Origin: Fontimonas thermophila
GTDB lineage: Bacteria; Pseudomonadota; Gammaproteobacteria; Nevskiales; Nevskiaceae
Direction: 5' to 3'
Assembly (NCBI RefSeq): GCF_900113085.1
Contig: NZ_FOOC01000003.1
Coordinates: 124,001 to 188,000 of the forward strand
Length of the DNA stretch: 64,000 nucleotides
The position numbers were made by a program, and so were the translations under genes. This document shows, piece by piece, positions 1 to 9,811 of this stretch (positions are counted from its first letter, which is position 1; every line of letters begins with the position of its first letter). The notes under the pieces are model-generated. The model saw nothing but the letters and a program-made list of their open reading frames with translations, had not been told where the DNA came from and ran no database searches.

Positions 1-478
1 GTTGCTGGGCCGTCTCCGCCGCGAACATGCCCAGCGTCGCCACCGCTGCCTGGACGGCAGCCAGGCGCGGACTCAGCACCAGGCTGCAGCCGATCACCGG
101 TGGCACCAACAGGATGCCCAGGCCGCTGCCTATGCCGCCGGCGGCATAGACCAGCGTGCCGATCGTCAGCGTGTCCGCAAGACAGTGCAGATGAGCCTGT
201 ATACGCAGGCCCGGCCGGCGATAGGCGCCGAGCAGCAGCAAAACGAGCGCGAAGATGACGTAAACCAGGCAGCCGTAATAAAAGGCCGGGGCCGACAGGC
301 GCTGAAAGAATTCCGGCGCAAAACCGCTGCGGTACAGGGACAGCAAGGTCGCCACCAGGAGCAGGCGGTACGGCCCCAGCACCGCGAGGATGCGCCAGTC
401 CTCTAGGCGTGCCGGCTCGGTGAACGGCCGCGGCGCAGCCGGTTGTCGTGCACGGTGCGCGCTGAGGCGTTCACTCAC
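1..478 (-). CDS. pilS: Sensor histidine kinase PilS, N-terminal part
   Basis: This is the membrane sensor of the PilS-PilR two-component system, which controls type IV pilin transcription in gammaproteobacteria. Only the first 159 codons are in the window; the kinase domain lies beyond position 1. I translated the minus strand from a GTG at 478-476. The product begins VSERLSAHRARQ, has a polar N-terminus (about residues 1-28), then hydrophobic segments, and contains the stretch YAAGGIGSGLGILLVPP, typical of PilS transmembrane regions. The GTG overlaps the last codons of the upstream PP0621-family gene by 8 bases, which implies translational coupling and supports the start. Order PP0621 then pilS is the usual one in Pseudomonas and Xanthomonas. 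Assignment rests on recognised N-terminal sequence and context, since no kinase motif is visible here. Confidence 0.85.
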   Translation of the reverse strand, partial: MSERLSAHRARQPAAPRPFTEPARLEDWRILAVLGPYRLLLVATLLSLYRSGFAPEFFQRLSAPAFYYGCLVYVIFALVLLLLGAYRRPGLRIQAHLHCLADTLTIGTLVYAAGGIGSGLGILLVPPVIGCSLVLSPRLAAVQAAVATLGMFAAETAQQ

Positions 479-677
479 TGCAGCGGCCGCAGAGTCCCTG
501 GGTGTTGAGGGAACGCGCCGGAAGAAACGTACCGCATTTGTTGCAGCGCGCCATGGGTTCGTAGTGGTCGGCCGCGGGCGGTGGCGGTTTGTGCCGGAGT
601 TGGGTCCGTACCTGGCGCACGATGCGCCAGATCAGCCAGATCGCCGCGGCCAGCAGCAGCAGTCGTAGAAGATTCAT
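471..677 (-). CDS. PP0621-family small membrane zinc-ribbon-like protein
   Basis: A 68-residue protein. Residues 1-20 (MNLLRLLLLAAAIWLIWRIV) form one hydrophobic segment; the C-terminus carries two CxxC pairs (CNKCG and CGRC) spaced like a minimal zinc ribbon. This matches the PP0621 family, found directly upstream of pilS in pseudomonads and xanthomonads; its biochemical role is not known to me. I prefer the ATG at 677-675 to the longer open frame running to 863, because the extension is arginine-rich, unlike a real N-terminus, and would overlap the sucC leader and start. The stop overlaps the pilS start by 8 bases, so the two genes form an operon. Confidence 0.8.
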   Translation of the reverse strand: MNLLRLLLLAAAIWLIWRIVRQVRTQLRHKPPPPAADHYEPMARCNKCGTFLPARSLNTQGLCGRCSE

Positions 678-838
678 CGACAAAGCCCTCGATCCACCAC
701 CCATTCTAGGCCGTGGATGGCCGGTGCGTACCATGCGCCGGCGTGTTGCATTTTTGCGTCCACCGGATCGGTAAGCGAGAATGCCGCCCCGATCGCAATT
801 GACCCAGACAGACCTTTGGGGGCCGTGAGGAACATCGC

Positions 839-2005
839 ATGAATCTGCACGAGTATCAGGCAAAAGAAATTTTCGCGCGGTACGGCATTCCCGTTCCGCA
901 GGGGCAGCTCGCCGAGAGTCCGGAGGCGGCGCGTGCCGCCGCCAAGCAGCTCGGTGGCGAGCGGTTCGTCGTCAAGGCGCAAGTCCACGCCGGCGGTCGC
1001 GGCAAGGCCGGTGGTGTCAAGCTGGTCGAGGGTTACGACGCCGTCGAGGAAGCGGCCAAGAAAATGCTCGGGCAGCGTCTGGTGACCAAGCAGACCGGTG
1101 CCGAAGGGCTGCCCATCAACAGCGTCTGGATCGAGAAGCCGTCGGCAATCGCGCGCGAGCTATACGTCTCGGCGCTGGTCGATCGCTCGCGCGAGCGTAT
1201 CGTGTTCATGGCATCGGCGGCCGGCGGCATGGACATCGAGGAAGTTGCGGCCCATACGCCGGAGAGAATCAAGCATGTCTATGTGCATCCGGCTGCCGGT
1301 CTGCAGCCCTACCAGGCACGCCAGCTCGGCTTTTTCATGGGTCTGACCAAGGCCCAGGTCGATCAGTTTACGAGAATCTTGATGGGGCTATACCGCATCT
1401 TCACCGAGCTCGATGCCGCGCTGGTCGAAATCAACCCGTTGATCGTGACTGCCGACGGCGATGTGATGGCGCTTGACGCCAAGCTCAATTTCGACAGCAA
1501 CGCGCTCTTCCGGCAGAAAGCGATCGCCGAGATGCGCGACTTCTCCCAGGAGGATGAACGCGAACGCGAAGCCTCCAAATACGATCTCAATTACGTCACA
1601 CTCGATGGTGACATCGGCTGTATGGTCAACGGCGCGGGTCTGGCGATGGCGACGATGGACATCGTCAAACTGCACGGCGGACGCCCGGCGAACTTCCTCG
1701 ATGTCGGCGGCGGCACCACCGCCGAGAAGGTGACCGAAGCGTTCAAGCTCATCACCAAGAGCCCGGACGTCAAGGCCATCTTCATCAACATCTTCGGCGG
1801 TATCGTGCGCTGCGATCTGATCGCCGAGGGCATCATCCAGGCCTGCAGGCAGGTGGGTCTGAAGATTCCGGTGGTCGCGCGGCTGCAGGGCACCAACATG
1901 GACAAGGGTCGCGAGATGCTCAAGGCATCGGGATTGGCGATCACGCCGGTGGAGGATCTGACCGAAGCGGCCAAGACCGTCGTTGCTCTCGCCAAGGGCG
2001 CGTGA
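839..2005 (+). CDS. sucC: Succinyl-CoA synthetase (ADP-forming) beta subunit
   Basis: Beta subunit of the TCA-cycle enzyme that converts succinyl-CoA to succinate with ATP or GTP formation; acts as a heterotetramer with SucD in the cytoplasm. The 388-residue length is exactly that of the family. The start [20 protein letters not shown] is the conserved ATP-grasp opening, and the C-terminal [10 protein letters not shown] motif is present. An AGGA ribosome-binding site lies just before the ATG. sucD follows 48 bases downstream on the same strand, so the two are co-transcribed. Confidence 0.98.
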   Translation: MNLHEYQAKEIFARYGIPVPQGQLAESPEAARAAAKQLGGERFVVKAQVHAGGRGKAGGVKLVEGYDAVEEAAKKMLGQRLVTKQTGAEGLPINSVWIEKPSAIARELYVSALVDRSRERIVFMASAAGGMDIEEVAAHTPERIKHVYVHPAAGLQPYQARQLGFFMGLTKAQVDQFTRILMGLYRIFTELDAALVEINPLIVTADGDVMALDAKLNFDSNALFRQKAIAEMRDFSQEDEREREASKYDLNYVTLDGDIGCMVNGAGLAMATMDIVKLHGGRPANFLDVGGGTTAEKVTEAFKLITKSPDVKAIFINIFGGIVRCDLIAEGIIQACRQVGLKIPVVARLQGTNMDKGREMLKASGLAITPVEDLTEAAKTVVALAKGA

Positions 2006-2053
2006 GTCTCTGCGCGCTTTGCGTCTTTGCGTCTTTCGTCTCGCGAGATTCCA

Positions 2054-2926
2054 ATGAGCATCCTGATCAACAAAGACACCAAAGTCATCTGCCAGGGTTT
2101 CACCGGCAAGCAAGGTACGTTTCATTCCGAGCAGGCCATCGCCTATGGCACCAAGCTGGTCGGCGGCGTCACGCCGGGACGTGGCGGGAGCACCCATCTC
2201 AACCTGCCGGTGTTCGATACCTGCCACGATGCCGTCGCGGCGACCGGTGCCGATGCGACGATGATCTATGTGCCGGCGCCGTTTGCCGCCGATGCGATTC
2301 TCGAGGCCGCCGATGCCGGCATCCGTGTGATCGTGTGCATCACCGAGGGCATCCCGGTCAACGACATGATCAAGGTCAAGGCCACGCTGCGTCACCAGTA
2401 TCCGAACGCGGTGCTGATCGGCCCCAACTGCCCGGGCGTGATCACGCCGGGCGAGTGCAAGATCGGCATCATGCCAGGCCACATCCACAAGCCGGGCCGG
2501 ATCGGCATCGTCTCCCGCTCCGGTACGCTGACCTACGAGACGGTTTATCAAACCACGCAGAACGGTCTGGGGCAGTCAACCTGCGTCGGCATCGGCGGTG
2601 ATCCGGTACGCGGTTTGGGCTTCATCGAAGTGATCGAGATGTTCGAAAAAGATCCGCAGACCGAGGGCATCATCATGGTGGGAGAGATCGGCGGCTCGTC
2701 CGAAGAAGAGGCGGCCGAGTACATCCGTGGGCATGTGAAGAAACCCGTCGTCGCCTACATTGCCGGGGTCACCGCACCGCCGGGCAAGCGCATGGGCCAT
2801 GCCGGCGCGATCATCTCCGGCGGCAAGGGCACCGCCGAAGAAAAGTTCGCGGCGCTCGAAGCCGCGGGCGTCAAGACCGTGCGTTCGCCGGCCGATCTGG
2901 GTGCGGCGATGAAGTCGCTGCTCTGA
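2054..2926 (+). CDS. sucD: Succinyl-CoA synthetase alpha subunit
   Basis: Alpha subunit of succinyl-CoA synthetase, carrying the phosphorylated active-site histidine and the CoA-binding Rossmann domain. The protein is 290 residues long from the ATG at 2054, beginning [21 protein letters not shown]. The catalytic histidine is His249 in [13 protein letters not shown]. The frame is open further upstream (to 2027), but that extension has no family counterpart. It follows sucC with a 48-base gap that holds no obvious terminator. Confidence 0.98.
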   Translation: MSILINKDTKVICQGFTGKQGTFHSEQAIAYGTKLVGGVTPGRGGSTHLNLPVFDTCHDAVAATGADATMIYVPAPFAADAILEAADAGIRVIVCITEGIPVNDMIKVKATLRHQYPNAVLIGPNCPGVITPGECKIGIMPGHIHKPGRIGIVSRSGTLTYETVYQTTQNGLGQSTCVGIGGDPVRGLGFIEVIEMFEKDPQTEGIIMVGEIGGSSEEEAAEYIRGHVKKPVVAYIAGVTAPPGKRMGHAGAIISGGKGTAEEKFAALEAAGVKTVRSPADLGAAMKSLL

Positions 2927-3011
2927 GCGCACGTCGCGGACGCGCAAGCACACGCGGGCGCACAGGTGCGATGCATCGCCGGTGCGCCTGCGCTGTCATA
3001 GTGGAGCCTGA

Positions 3012-4649
3012 ATGGCTGCGCAATTCAAGCTTGCACTCGCCCAGCTCAACCTCTGGGTCGGCGATGTCGAGGGCAACGTCCAGAAGATCATCGAGGCCGC
3101 GGTGTATGCCCGTGACCGGCTCGGGGCGAGCCTGCTCGCCTGTCCGGAACTGTCGCTGATCGGTTATCCGCCCGATGATTTGCTGCTGCGCTCGGCGATG
3201 CCGCGCGCAATCGAGGAGGGCGTGCAGCGTCTGTTGCACGAGATCGGCGGCATCACCGTCGTTTTCGGCCTGCCCGAATACACCCAAGAGGGCGCGCAGC
3301 GGGTGATCTACAACGCGGCCTATGTGATCCGCGACGGCCGCATCGTCGCGCGTACGCGCAAGCAGTTGCTGCCAAATTACGGCGTGTTCGACGAGCGCCG
3401 GCACTTCCGCCCGGGAACCGGTGGAACGCTGGTGTTCACGCATGAGGGCGTGAACATCGGCCTGTGCATCTGCGAGGACCTCTGGGGGCCGGGGCCGGCG
3501 GCGGCGGCGCGCGCTGCCGGCGCCGAGCTCCTGCTCAACATCAATGCATCACCGTTCGAGCTGAACAAGACGCAGGCCCGTCGGTGTGTCTTCGATCAGC
3601 GCGTTGCCGAGACGGGCTTGCCGATCGTTTACGTCAACTGCGTCGGTGGTCAGGACGATGTGCTTTTCGACGGCGATTCTTGTGCGGTCGGCGGCGACGG
3701 ATGCATCGGATTTGCTGCGCCGCTGTTCGAGGAGGGCGTTTTCGCGGTGACGTTCGCCGGTGGCCGTGTGCACGGGTCGGTGCGCGAAACCTTGCCGATC
3801 GAAGCGATTGTCTACAAAGGCCTCGTGCAGGCGGTGCGCGATTACGTGGACCGCAATGGCTTTCCGGGTGCACTGGTGGGGATGTCGGGCGGTATCGATT
3901 CGGCCGTCGTCGCGGCTATCGCCGCCGATGCCCTGGGCCCGGCGCGCGTCTGGGGGGTATCGCTGCCATCGCGGTACACGGCGGCGATGTCGAACGACGA
4001 TGCACGGCTCGAGGCCGAGGCACTCGGGATCCGGTATTCGCTGCTGCCGATCGAACCGATGTTCCAGACCGTCACCGCCACACTGTCCGAGACGTTTGCC
4101 GGATATCCGGTCGATCTGACCGAGGAGAACATCCAGTCGCGCTGCCGTGGCCTGCTGTTGATGGCGCTGTCGAACAAATTCGGTCACGTTGTCCTGACGA
4201 CCGGCAACAAGAGCGAGATGGCGGTCGGCTACGCGACGCTTTACGGAGACATGTGCGGGGGCTTTGCGCCGCTCAAGGACGTTTATAAGACCCTGGTTTA
4301 CAAACTGGCGTGTTACCGCAATGGGCTCTCGCCGGAACGTCCCGTGATTCCCGAGCGCGTGATTCTGCGGCCGCCGAGTGCGGAGCTGCGTCCCGACCAG
4401 AAAGACTCGGACTCGCTGCCCCCGTACGAGGTGCTGGATCCGGTGCTCGAGGCCTATGTCGAGGACCAGCTCTCGATTCCGGAAATCGTCGCCCGCGGCT
4501 TCGACGCATCCACGGTCAAACGCGTTGCGGCGCTGGTGCGTCGCTCAGAGTACAAGCGCAGACAGGCGCCGCCCGGCCCCAAGATCACGCGCTGCGCATT
4601 CGGGCGTGAGCGCAGATACCCGTTGACTGCCGTTTACGGGGATCTTTAA
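3012..4649 (+). CDS. nadE: Glutamine-dependent NAD+ synthetase
   Basis: Makes NAD+ from nicotinate adenine dinucleotide, ATP and glutamine (last step of NAD synthesis). It is the long two-domain form, 545 residues. The N-terminal nitrilase-type glutaminase shows the Glu46-Lys117-Cys154 triad ([32 protein letters not shown]). The C-terminal synthetase domain carries the ATP-pyrophosphatase loop SGGIDS at residues 292-297. A GGAG ribosome-binding site sits just before the ATG. It lies 85 bases after sucD on the same strand and is convergent with bamD, 6 bases away. Confidence 0.96.
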   Translation: MAAQFKLALAQLNLWVGDVEGNVQKIIEAAVYARDRLGASLLACPELSLIGYPPDDLLLRSAMPRAIEEGVQRLLHEIGGITVVFGLPEYTQEGAQRVIYNAAYVIRDGRIVARTRKQLLPNYGVFDERRHFRPGTGGTLVFTHEGVNIGLCICEDLWGPGPAAAARAAGAELLLNINASPFELNKTQARRCVFDQRVAETGLPIVYVNCVGGQDDVLFDGDSCAVGGDGCIGFAAPLFEEGVFAVTFAGGRVHGSVRETLPIEAIVYKGLVQAVRDYVDRNGFPGALVGMSGGIDSAVVAAIAADALGPARVWGVSLPSRYTAAMSNDDARLEAEALGIRYSLLPIEPMFQTVTATLSETFAGYPVDLTEENIQSRCRGLLLMALSNKFGHVVLTTGNKSEMAVGYATLYGDMCGGFAPLKDVYKTLVYKLACYRNGLSPERPVIPERVILRPPSAELRPDQKDSDSLPPYEVLDPVLEAYVEDQLSIPEIVARGFDASTVKRVAALVRRSEYKRRQAPPGPKITRCAFGRERRYPLTAVYGDL

Positions 4650-4655
4650 GGCCGA

Positions 4656-5528
4656 TCAGCCAGCCGGCGGTGGCGGTTCCACACCGCGGTCGCTGCCGAA
4701 CCAGCGGGACCAGAAGCCGCGCCGCTCCTGCCGTTCCTGGGGCAGGATCTCGCGCGGGGCAGTGGCGAGGTAGGCCTGGCGCAGCTTGCGCGCATCGCCG
4801 GCCTGTTCGCGCAGCCCCAGTGCGTCGTAGCTTGCCGCGAGTAAGTCCAGCGCCGTGAGTGTCGCCGGGGCGCCGGGATACTGCGCGATAATTTGCTCCG
4901 CGCGCTTGGCGGCGGCGATGTAGGCGCCACGGCGCATGTAGTACTCGACGATGGTCAGCTCGTGTGCGGCGAGGCGGTTGCGCAGCCAGATCATGCGCGC
5001 GCGGGCATCGCCGACATACGGGCTTTGCGGGTAGCGCTGGACCAGCAGGGCGAAGTCGTCGAAGGCGCGGCGCAGATTGCTGGTATCCCGGCGCACGGTG
5101 TCCAGGCCCAGGGCGTCGGAAAGACCGCGGTCGCGGTCGAAGTTCACCAGTCCCTTGATGTACTGCACGTAGGCGACGTGTTCGTGCCGCGGGTAATCGC
5201 GCAGGAAGCGATCCGCTTCGGCCAGCGCCTCGTCGGGCTGATAGTTGCGATACAGCGCGTAGATTTTCTCGACCTGCCCCTGTATCGCATAGTCGGTGAA
5301 CGGAAAGCGCAGAGACAATTGCGAGTAGCGCTGGATCGCGCCGGCGAAATCGTTCGATTCGAGCGTACGCCGGGCGAGCCGGTACAATTCCGCTGCCTGT
5401 AGGCGCTGTTCCCGTGCCGAGGTTTGTTCGGGCCGGAACGGGTTGGTCGGCGGCGGACGGTCGGGATCGGCGCTGCAGCCCACGAGGATGGCAGCCACTG
5501 CCGCGATGGCGGCGATGCGGGATTTCAT
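4656..5528 (-). CDS. bamD: Outer-membrane assembly lipoprotein BamD
   Basis: Essential lipoprotein of the BAM complex, which folds beta-barrel proteins into the outer membrane. The 290-residue product has a lipoprotein signal with the lipobox LVGC and lipidated Cys18. TPR repeats follow (for example the segment with LYRLARRTLESNDFAGAI and a later one with YIKGLVNFDRDRGL, both typical of BamD). The ATG at 5528 gives a compact signal peptide; the longer open frame to 5609 would overlap rluD and add a non-signal extension. It is divergent from rluD, the usual arrangement in gammaproteobacteria. The C-terminus after the last TPR is proline- and glycine-rich. Confidence 0.95.
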   Translation of the reverse strand: MKSRIAAIAAVAAILVGCSADPDRPPPTNPFRPEQTSAREQRLQAAELYRLARRTLESNDFAGAIQRYSQLSLRFPFTDYAIQGQVEKIYALYRNYQPDEALAEADRFLRDYPRHEHVAYVQYIKGLVNFDRDRGLSDALGLDTVRRDTSNLRRAFDDFALLVQRYPQSPYVGDARARMIWLRNRLAAHELTIVEYYMRRGAYIAAAKRAEQIIAQYPGAPATLTALDLLAASYDALGLREQAGDARKLRQAYLATAPREILPQERQERRGFWSRWFGSDRGVEPPPPAG

Positions 5529-5570
5529 CGAAAGCACTGGTTTCTGCGGAAAGAGCCGCGAGTATAGCCC

Positions 5571-6551
5571 ATGACCGTCGGCGAGCCCGAAGACGACAAC
5601 GAGCGGCACTTGAGCGTCGAGATCCCTCCCGAGCTGGACGGCAAACGTCTGGACGTGGCCTGTGCCCAGTTGTTCGATCAGTATTCGCGGTCGCGTCTGC
5701 AGGCCTGGATCGAGGCGGGCCGTCTATGCGTCGACGGGATCGTGACGACGCGTCCGCGCCTGCCGGTTGCTGCCGGGCAGCGCCTGGTGCTCGATGCCGA
5801 GCCAGAACCGGATTCGACCGTCCAAGCGCAGCCCATTGCGCTGACCATCGTGTACGCCGACCGCGATCTCGTCGTCATCGACAAGCCTGCCGGGCTGACC
5901 GTGCACCCGGGCGCTGGCCAGCGCGACGGCACACTGCAGAACGCCTTGCTGCACCATTTTCCGCAGACCGCCGCATTGCCGCGTGCCGGCATCGTGCATC
6001 GCCTAGACAAGGACACCTCCGGGCTGATGGTGGTGGCACTCACGCTCAAGGCACATGCCCGCCTGGTTGCCGCGCTACAGGCGCGCGCGGTGCACCGCGA
6101 GTACGATGCCCTGGTGCAGGGTGAACTCATCGCCGGCGGACGCATCGAGGCCCCGATCGGGCGTCATCCCCGCGATCGTCTGCGCATGGCCGTCGTCGAT
6201 CATGGGGGGCGCGAGGCGGTGACTCACTACCGCATCGAGGAGCGCTTTCGCCAGTTCACTCGGCTGCGGGTGCGGCTCGAGACCGGGCGCACCCACCAGA
6301 TCCGGGTGCATCTCGCCCATCTGCGGCATCCCATCGTCGGGGACCCGGTGTACGGCAGGGCGGTGCGCGGCAGTGGTCTTGCTGCGCCTCTGCGCGAAGC
6401 GCTGCACGCATTCCGCCGTCAGGCCCTGCACGCACGCGCGCTCGAATTCATCCACCCTGGGCACGGCAAGCCGATGCGGTGGGACGCAGAGCCGCCCGCA
6501 GACATGCAGGCCTTGTATGCCTTGTTGCGCGCGCATGCGGCTTTCGTCTGA
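5571..6551 (+). CDS. rluD: 23S rRNA pseudouridine synthase RluD
   Basis: Converts uridines 1911, 1915 and 1917 of 23S rRNA helix 69 to pseudouridine. The 326-residue length is typical. Residues about 14-75 form the S4-type RNA-binding domain (ELDGKRLDVACAQLF). The catalytic motif HRLDKDTSG lies at residues 143-151 with catalytic Asp146. RTHQIRVHLAHLRHPIVGDP is the conserved C-terminal motif. bamD is divergent 42 bases upstream and pgeF starts 4 bases downstream, the standard bamD / rluD-pgeF order. Confidence 0.96.
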   Translation: MTVGEPEDDNERHLSVEIPPELDGKRLDVACAQLFDQYSRSRLQAWIEAGRLCVDGIVTTRPRLPVAAGQRLVLDAEPEPDSTVQAQPIALTIVYADRDLVVIDKPAGLTVHPGAGQRDGTLQNALLHHFPQTAALPRAGIVHRLDKDTSGLMVVALTLKAHARLVAALQARAVHREYDALVQGELIAGGRIEAPIGRHPRDRLRMAVVDHGGREAVTHYRIEERFRQFTRLRVRLETGRTHQIRVHLAHLRHPIVGDPVYGRAVRGSGLAAPLREALHAFRRQALHARALEFIHPGHGKPMRWDAEPPADMQALYALLRAHAAFV

Positions 6552-6555
6552 TGGT

Positions 6556-7302
6556 ATGCATGAGATGATCGGCTTTGAGCCTGCGCACTGGCCAGCGCCG
6601 ACGCGTGTGCGTGCGGGCCAGACGCTGCGTACCGGCGGTGTCGGGCTGCCTCCCTATGATGATTTCAATCTTGCATCACACGTGGGCGACGATGCGCGCA
6701 CCGTCGCCGAGAATCGCCGGCGCCTGCGCGCGGCACTGCGGCTGCCATCCGAGCCGGTCTGGTTGCGCCAGGTGCACGATGTGGAGGTGATCGCCCTGCC
6801 GTGCGCGCAGTCCGAGCCGCAGGCAGACGCTGCCTGGACCGCCACGCCCGGCATCGTCTGTGCCGTACTCACCGCCGATTGTTTGCCGGTGCTGTTCTGT
6901 GCCGATGACGGCAGCGCCGTAGCCGCCGCGCATGCCGGGTGGCGCGGGCTGGCTGCCGGGGTGCTCGAGGCTACCGTGGCCGCGATGCCGGTGCCATCGG
7001 AGCGGATCATCGCGTGGATGGGGGCTGCCATCGGACCGGATGCCTTCGAAGTGGGCCCGGAGGTGCGCACACGCTTCATCGCCGACGATCCGACCCTCAG
7101 CCGCTGTTTCGTCGCCGGACGCGGGGATCGCTGGTTCGCCGATCTTTATGCGCTGGCGCGCGCACGGCTGCGCCGCGCCGGCGTCACCGCCGTTTACGGT
7201 GGTCATGCCTGCACCTACCGCGATGCTCGGCGCTATTTCTCATACCGGCGCGCACCGCGCTGCGGACGCATGGCCACGCTCATCTGGATCACGCCCGCGT
7301 AG
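6556..7302 (+). CDS. pgeF: Peptidoglycan editing factor PgeF (YfiH, laccase-domain protein)
   Basis: Member of the DUF152 / YfiH family; in E. coli it removes wrongly incorporated amino acids from peptidoglycan precursors, and other members have been described as polyphenol oxidases or purine nucleosidases. The 248-residue product keeps the metal-site motifs: RQVHDVEV, TADCLPVLFC and AAAHAGWRGLAAGVLE, which supply the His-Cys-His ligands. The ATG at 6556 (MHEMIGFEP) was chosen because it follows rluD by 4 bases; the longer frame overlaps rluD. clpB, which often follows in this neighbourhood, is absent here and the DUF1302 cluster begins instead. Confidence 0.93.
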   Translation: MHEMIGFEPAHWPAPTRVRAGQTLRTGGVGLPPYDDFNLASHVGDDARTVAENRRRLRAALRLPSEPVWLRQVHDVEVIALPCAQSEPQADAAWTATPGIVCAVLTADCLPVLFCADDGSAVAAAHAGWRGLAAGVLEATVAAMPVPSERIIAWMGAAIGPDAFEVGPEVRTRFIADDPTLSRCFVAGRGDRWFADLYALARARLRRAGVTAVYGGHACTYRDARRYFSYRRAPRCGRMATLIWITPA

Positions 7303-7345
7303 GGCACGGCGTTTTTCTTGCGCCCTGCACAACCGTCTGTTAAAA

Positions 7346-7384
7346 CTCATCAAGCTGTAAGCCACGCTTTCGTGGCTCATCAAG
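7346..7384. repeat. Small hairpin flanked by 9-base direct repeats
   Basis: The sequence CTCATCAAG occurs at 7346-7354 and again at 7376-7384. Between them is a 7-base-pair perfect hairpin (AGCCACG at 7360-7366, loop CTTT, CGTGGCT at 7371-7377). There is no T-run after it, so it does not look like a Rho-independent terminator. It lies in the 214-base gap between pgeF and the DUF1302 gene; nothing else is evident in that gap. Confidence 0.4.
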
Positions 7385-7516
7385 AACCGGATGCGAGCCG
7401 GATACACAGCTCGGTGCGAATGGAGGAGTGTTGCTGCCGCCGCAGATGCTGCCGGCGCCCTTCTCTCCAATCGCGGAAGACTAAAAGTTCGATCGAGAAC
7501 TTGACGGGAGCAGAGG

Positions 7517-9811
7517 ATGGCTTTGGGAAAACCACACATATTCCGGGCAGGCAGACGTTGCGGGTTTGCCCTCATGGCAGCTGTAATCGCAGGCGGCTAT
7601 AGCGAAACGGGCGCGGCATTGGAGTTCGACATCGGGGGAACGACTCTGCGTGTCGAGAATCTGGTCACGATCGGTGCGGCGATGCGGATGCAGGACCGCG
7701 ACGACGCGCTGGTGGGCAAATCCAATCTCAATCCCGGTTTGTGCGTGGCGCGCGATGGCGATGATGGTGTCAGCGGTCCGGATCCATCCGGCAACAACAC
7801 CTTCACCGGCGACACCTGCTCGGCGACACGGCCTTCCCAGGATGGAAATGGCACCGCCAACGATTTCTTCCTGCGCCAGCCCGGGGGGTTCCAGCCCAAC
7901 GGCGATAACGGCAATCTCAATTTCGACAAACGTGACATCGTCCATGCGACGGCGAAGCTGACGACCGACGTCAACGTCGATCTGTTCGGGTTCAACGTCT
8001 TCGCGCGCGGGATTTATTTCTTCGATGCGCAGTATGAGGACATGCGCGAGCGTCATCCCGATACGACCTTGCAGCCGTTCCGCACCGCTTATCCCGACGC
8101 TGCGATCAAGACCAACGGCAGGGATTTCGAGATGCTCGACTATTTCGTGAGCCGCACGTTCGAGGTCGCCGAGCGTCCGGTGAGCATCAAGATCGGCAAT
8201 CACGTGTTGAACTGGGGAGAAAGCGGCTTTCTCGCCCTCAACAGCCTCAACACCATCAACCCGCTGAACCAGGCTTTGCTGCGCATCCCGGGCTTCGACA
8301 TCAAGGAGCTGTTCCTGCCGGTGGGCATGGTCAATGTCAACGCCGACGTCATGGATGGGCTCAACGTCGAGGTGTTCTATCAGTACGACTGGAAGCCTTT
8401 CGTTCTCGATCCTGTGGGCAGCTTTTTCTCGAGCGCCGACATTCTCGGTGCCGGTGCGAGCTATGCAATGCTGTCCTTTGGCAAGGCGCCGGAGGATCCA
8501 CTCGAGCTTTACGCGCCGTTTCGCAATCCGGACGATCCGGCCGCGGTGCTCGGTTCGCGCTCCGACCGCACGATGGCGCGCAACTTCACCGAAGAGCGCC
8601 GGCGCCGTCCGGACGACGGCGGTCAGTATGGCCTCTCGCTCAAGACTTACCTCGAGGATCTCAACAACGGTACCGAGCTGGCGTTCTACTTCGCCAACTA
8701 TCACTCGCGCATCCCGACCGTGGGTATCATCGCCGCGGATGCGACCTGTCTGCCCGACCAGTCGCTGGGCAACCCGGTCACCAATCTCCTGAGCCTGTTC
8801 AATCCGGCTGGCAGCTGCCGGGTGCCGCCGGAGAACCTCACCGCTCTGCTCGCACAGCAGGCCGGGCAAGAAGTCACCTACATGCCGCGGCCCGAAGACG
8901 CCAACGATGCACTGCCGGTCGGTTCGATCAGCTACTTCGCCGAGTATCCGGAGGACATCCGCGTCTATGGCATTTCGTTCAACACCACGCTGGGCGACAT
9001 CGCCTGGTCGGGCGAATACGCCTTCCGCGACAACCTGCCGGTGCAGATCCACATCACCGATCTGGTTTTCGCCGGTTTGCAGCCGGCTTTCCCGGCCAAT
9101 GATTTTTCCCTGGGGGTGGCCACGCTGCCAGGCCGCCGCACGGCAGTGCCGGATTTCGTCTCGGTTTATCGCGGCGTCAGCTATGGTCCCGGCGACTACA
9201 TCCGTGGCTATGAACGGATGAAGGTCGGCCAGCTCGGCACGACTTTCATCAAAACCATTGGCGGCGACAATCCACTGGGCGCGAGCCAGATCGTCGCGCT
9301 GCTCGAGCTGGGCATGACCCAGGTCTTCGACATGCCGTCGATCGATGAGCTGCAGTTCCAGGGCGCGGGTGTGAATACGCACATCTCCAGTGGTGCCGAC
9401 GGCAGTGTCGGCATCAACCCGCGCGATGTGCGCACCGATCCCAATGATCCGACCACGAACGGCGGTACAGCGACATTGCGCCAGAACCCGACGGCGCATC
9501 CGGACCGTGCGGGTTTTGGTACCGAGATCTCGTATGGCTACCGCCTGGTTACGCTGACCCGGTACGACGACGCGATCTTTGGCATCAATTTCGAGTTGCT
9601 CGCCGCGCTGTTCCACGATGTCGAAGGGGTGGCACCTGGTCTGGGCCAGAATTTCGTCGAGGGGCGCAAGCAGATCCTCGCGGGTCTGCGCTGGGATTAC
9701 CTCTCGCGCTATACCGGCGAGATTCGCTACACCTGGTACACCGGCACCCACCGCCGTGATGCCATCCACGATCGCGACTATATTCTGGCCTGGGTCGGAT
9801 ACCAGTTCTGA
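7517..9811 (+). CDS. DUF1302 family outer-membrane-type protein
   Basis: A 764-residue protein with an N-terminal signal peptide (about residues 1-35), followed by EFDIGGTTLRVENLVTIGAAM and a long region of alternating aromatic and polar residues of the kind seen in outer-membrane beta-barrels. It ends in an aromatic residue (LAWVGYQF), as barrel proteins often do. The sequence pattern matches DUF1302, whose biochemical role is not established to my knowledge. The stop overlaps the ATG of the DUF1329 gene (TGATGG), so it heads a tightly coupled cluster with the DUF1329, YCF48-like and MMPL genes. Inferred role: an outer-membrane component acting with the permease, perhaps on hydrophobic compounds. 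Family call is firm; function is open. Confidence 0.85.
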   Translation: MALGKPHIFRAGRRCGFALMAAVIAGGYSETGAALEFDIGGTTLRVENLVTIGAAMRMQDRDDALVGKSNLNPGLCVARDGDDGVSGPDPSGNNTFTGDTCSATRPSQDGNGTANDFFLRQPGGFQPNGDNGNLNFDKRDIVHATAKLTTDVNVDLFGFNVFARGIYFFDAQYEDMRERHPDTTLQPFRTAYPDAAIKTNGRDFEMLDYFVSRTFEVAERPVSIKIGNHVLNWGESGFLALNSLNTINPLNQALLRIPGFDIKELFLPVGMVNVNADVMDGLNVEVFYQYDWKPFVLDPVGSFFSSADILGAGASYAMLSFGKAPEDPLELYAPFRNPDDPAAVLGSRSDRTMARNFTEERRRRPDDGGQYGLSLKTYLEDLNNGTELAFYFANYHSRIPTVGIIAADATCLPDQSLGNPVTNLLSLFNPAGSCRVPPENLTALLAQQAGQEVTYMPRPEDANDALPVGSISYFAEYPEDIRVYGISFNTTLGDIAWSGEYAFRDNLPVQIHITDLVFAGLQPAFPANDFSLGVATLPGRRTAVPDFVSVYRGVSYGPGDYIRGYERMKVGQLGTTFIKTIGGDNPLGASQIVALLELGMTQVFDMPSIDELQFQGAGVNTHISSGADGSVGINPRDVRTDPNDPTTNGGTATLRQNPTAHPDRAGFGTEISYGYRLVTLTRYDDAIFGINFELLAALFHDVEGVAPGLGQNFVEGRKQILAGLRWDYLSRYTGEIRYTWYTGTHRRDAIHDRDYILAWVGYQF

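Noticed and set aside
7360-7377. Hairpin after pgeF as a Rho-independent terminator
   Set aside because: Stem is only 7 base pairs and no T-run follows.
7481-9769. 762-codon minus-strand frame opposite the DUF1302 gene
   Set aside because: Composition is His/Arg/Asp-rich with no domain or signal peptide; the plus strand has a signal peptide, family motifs and coupled neighbours.
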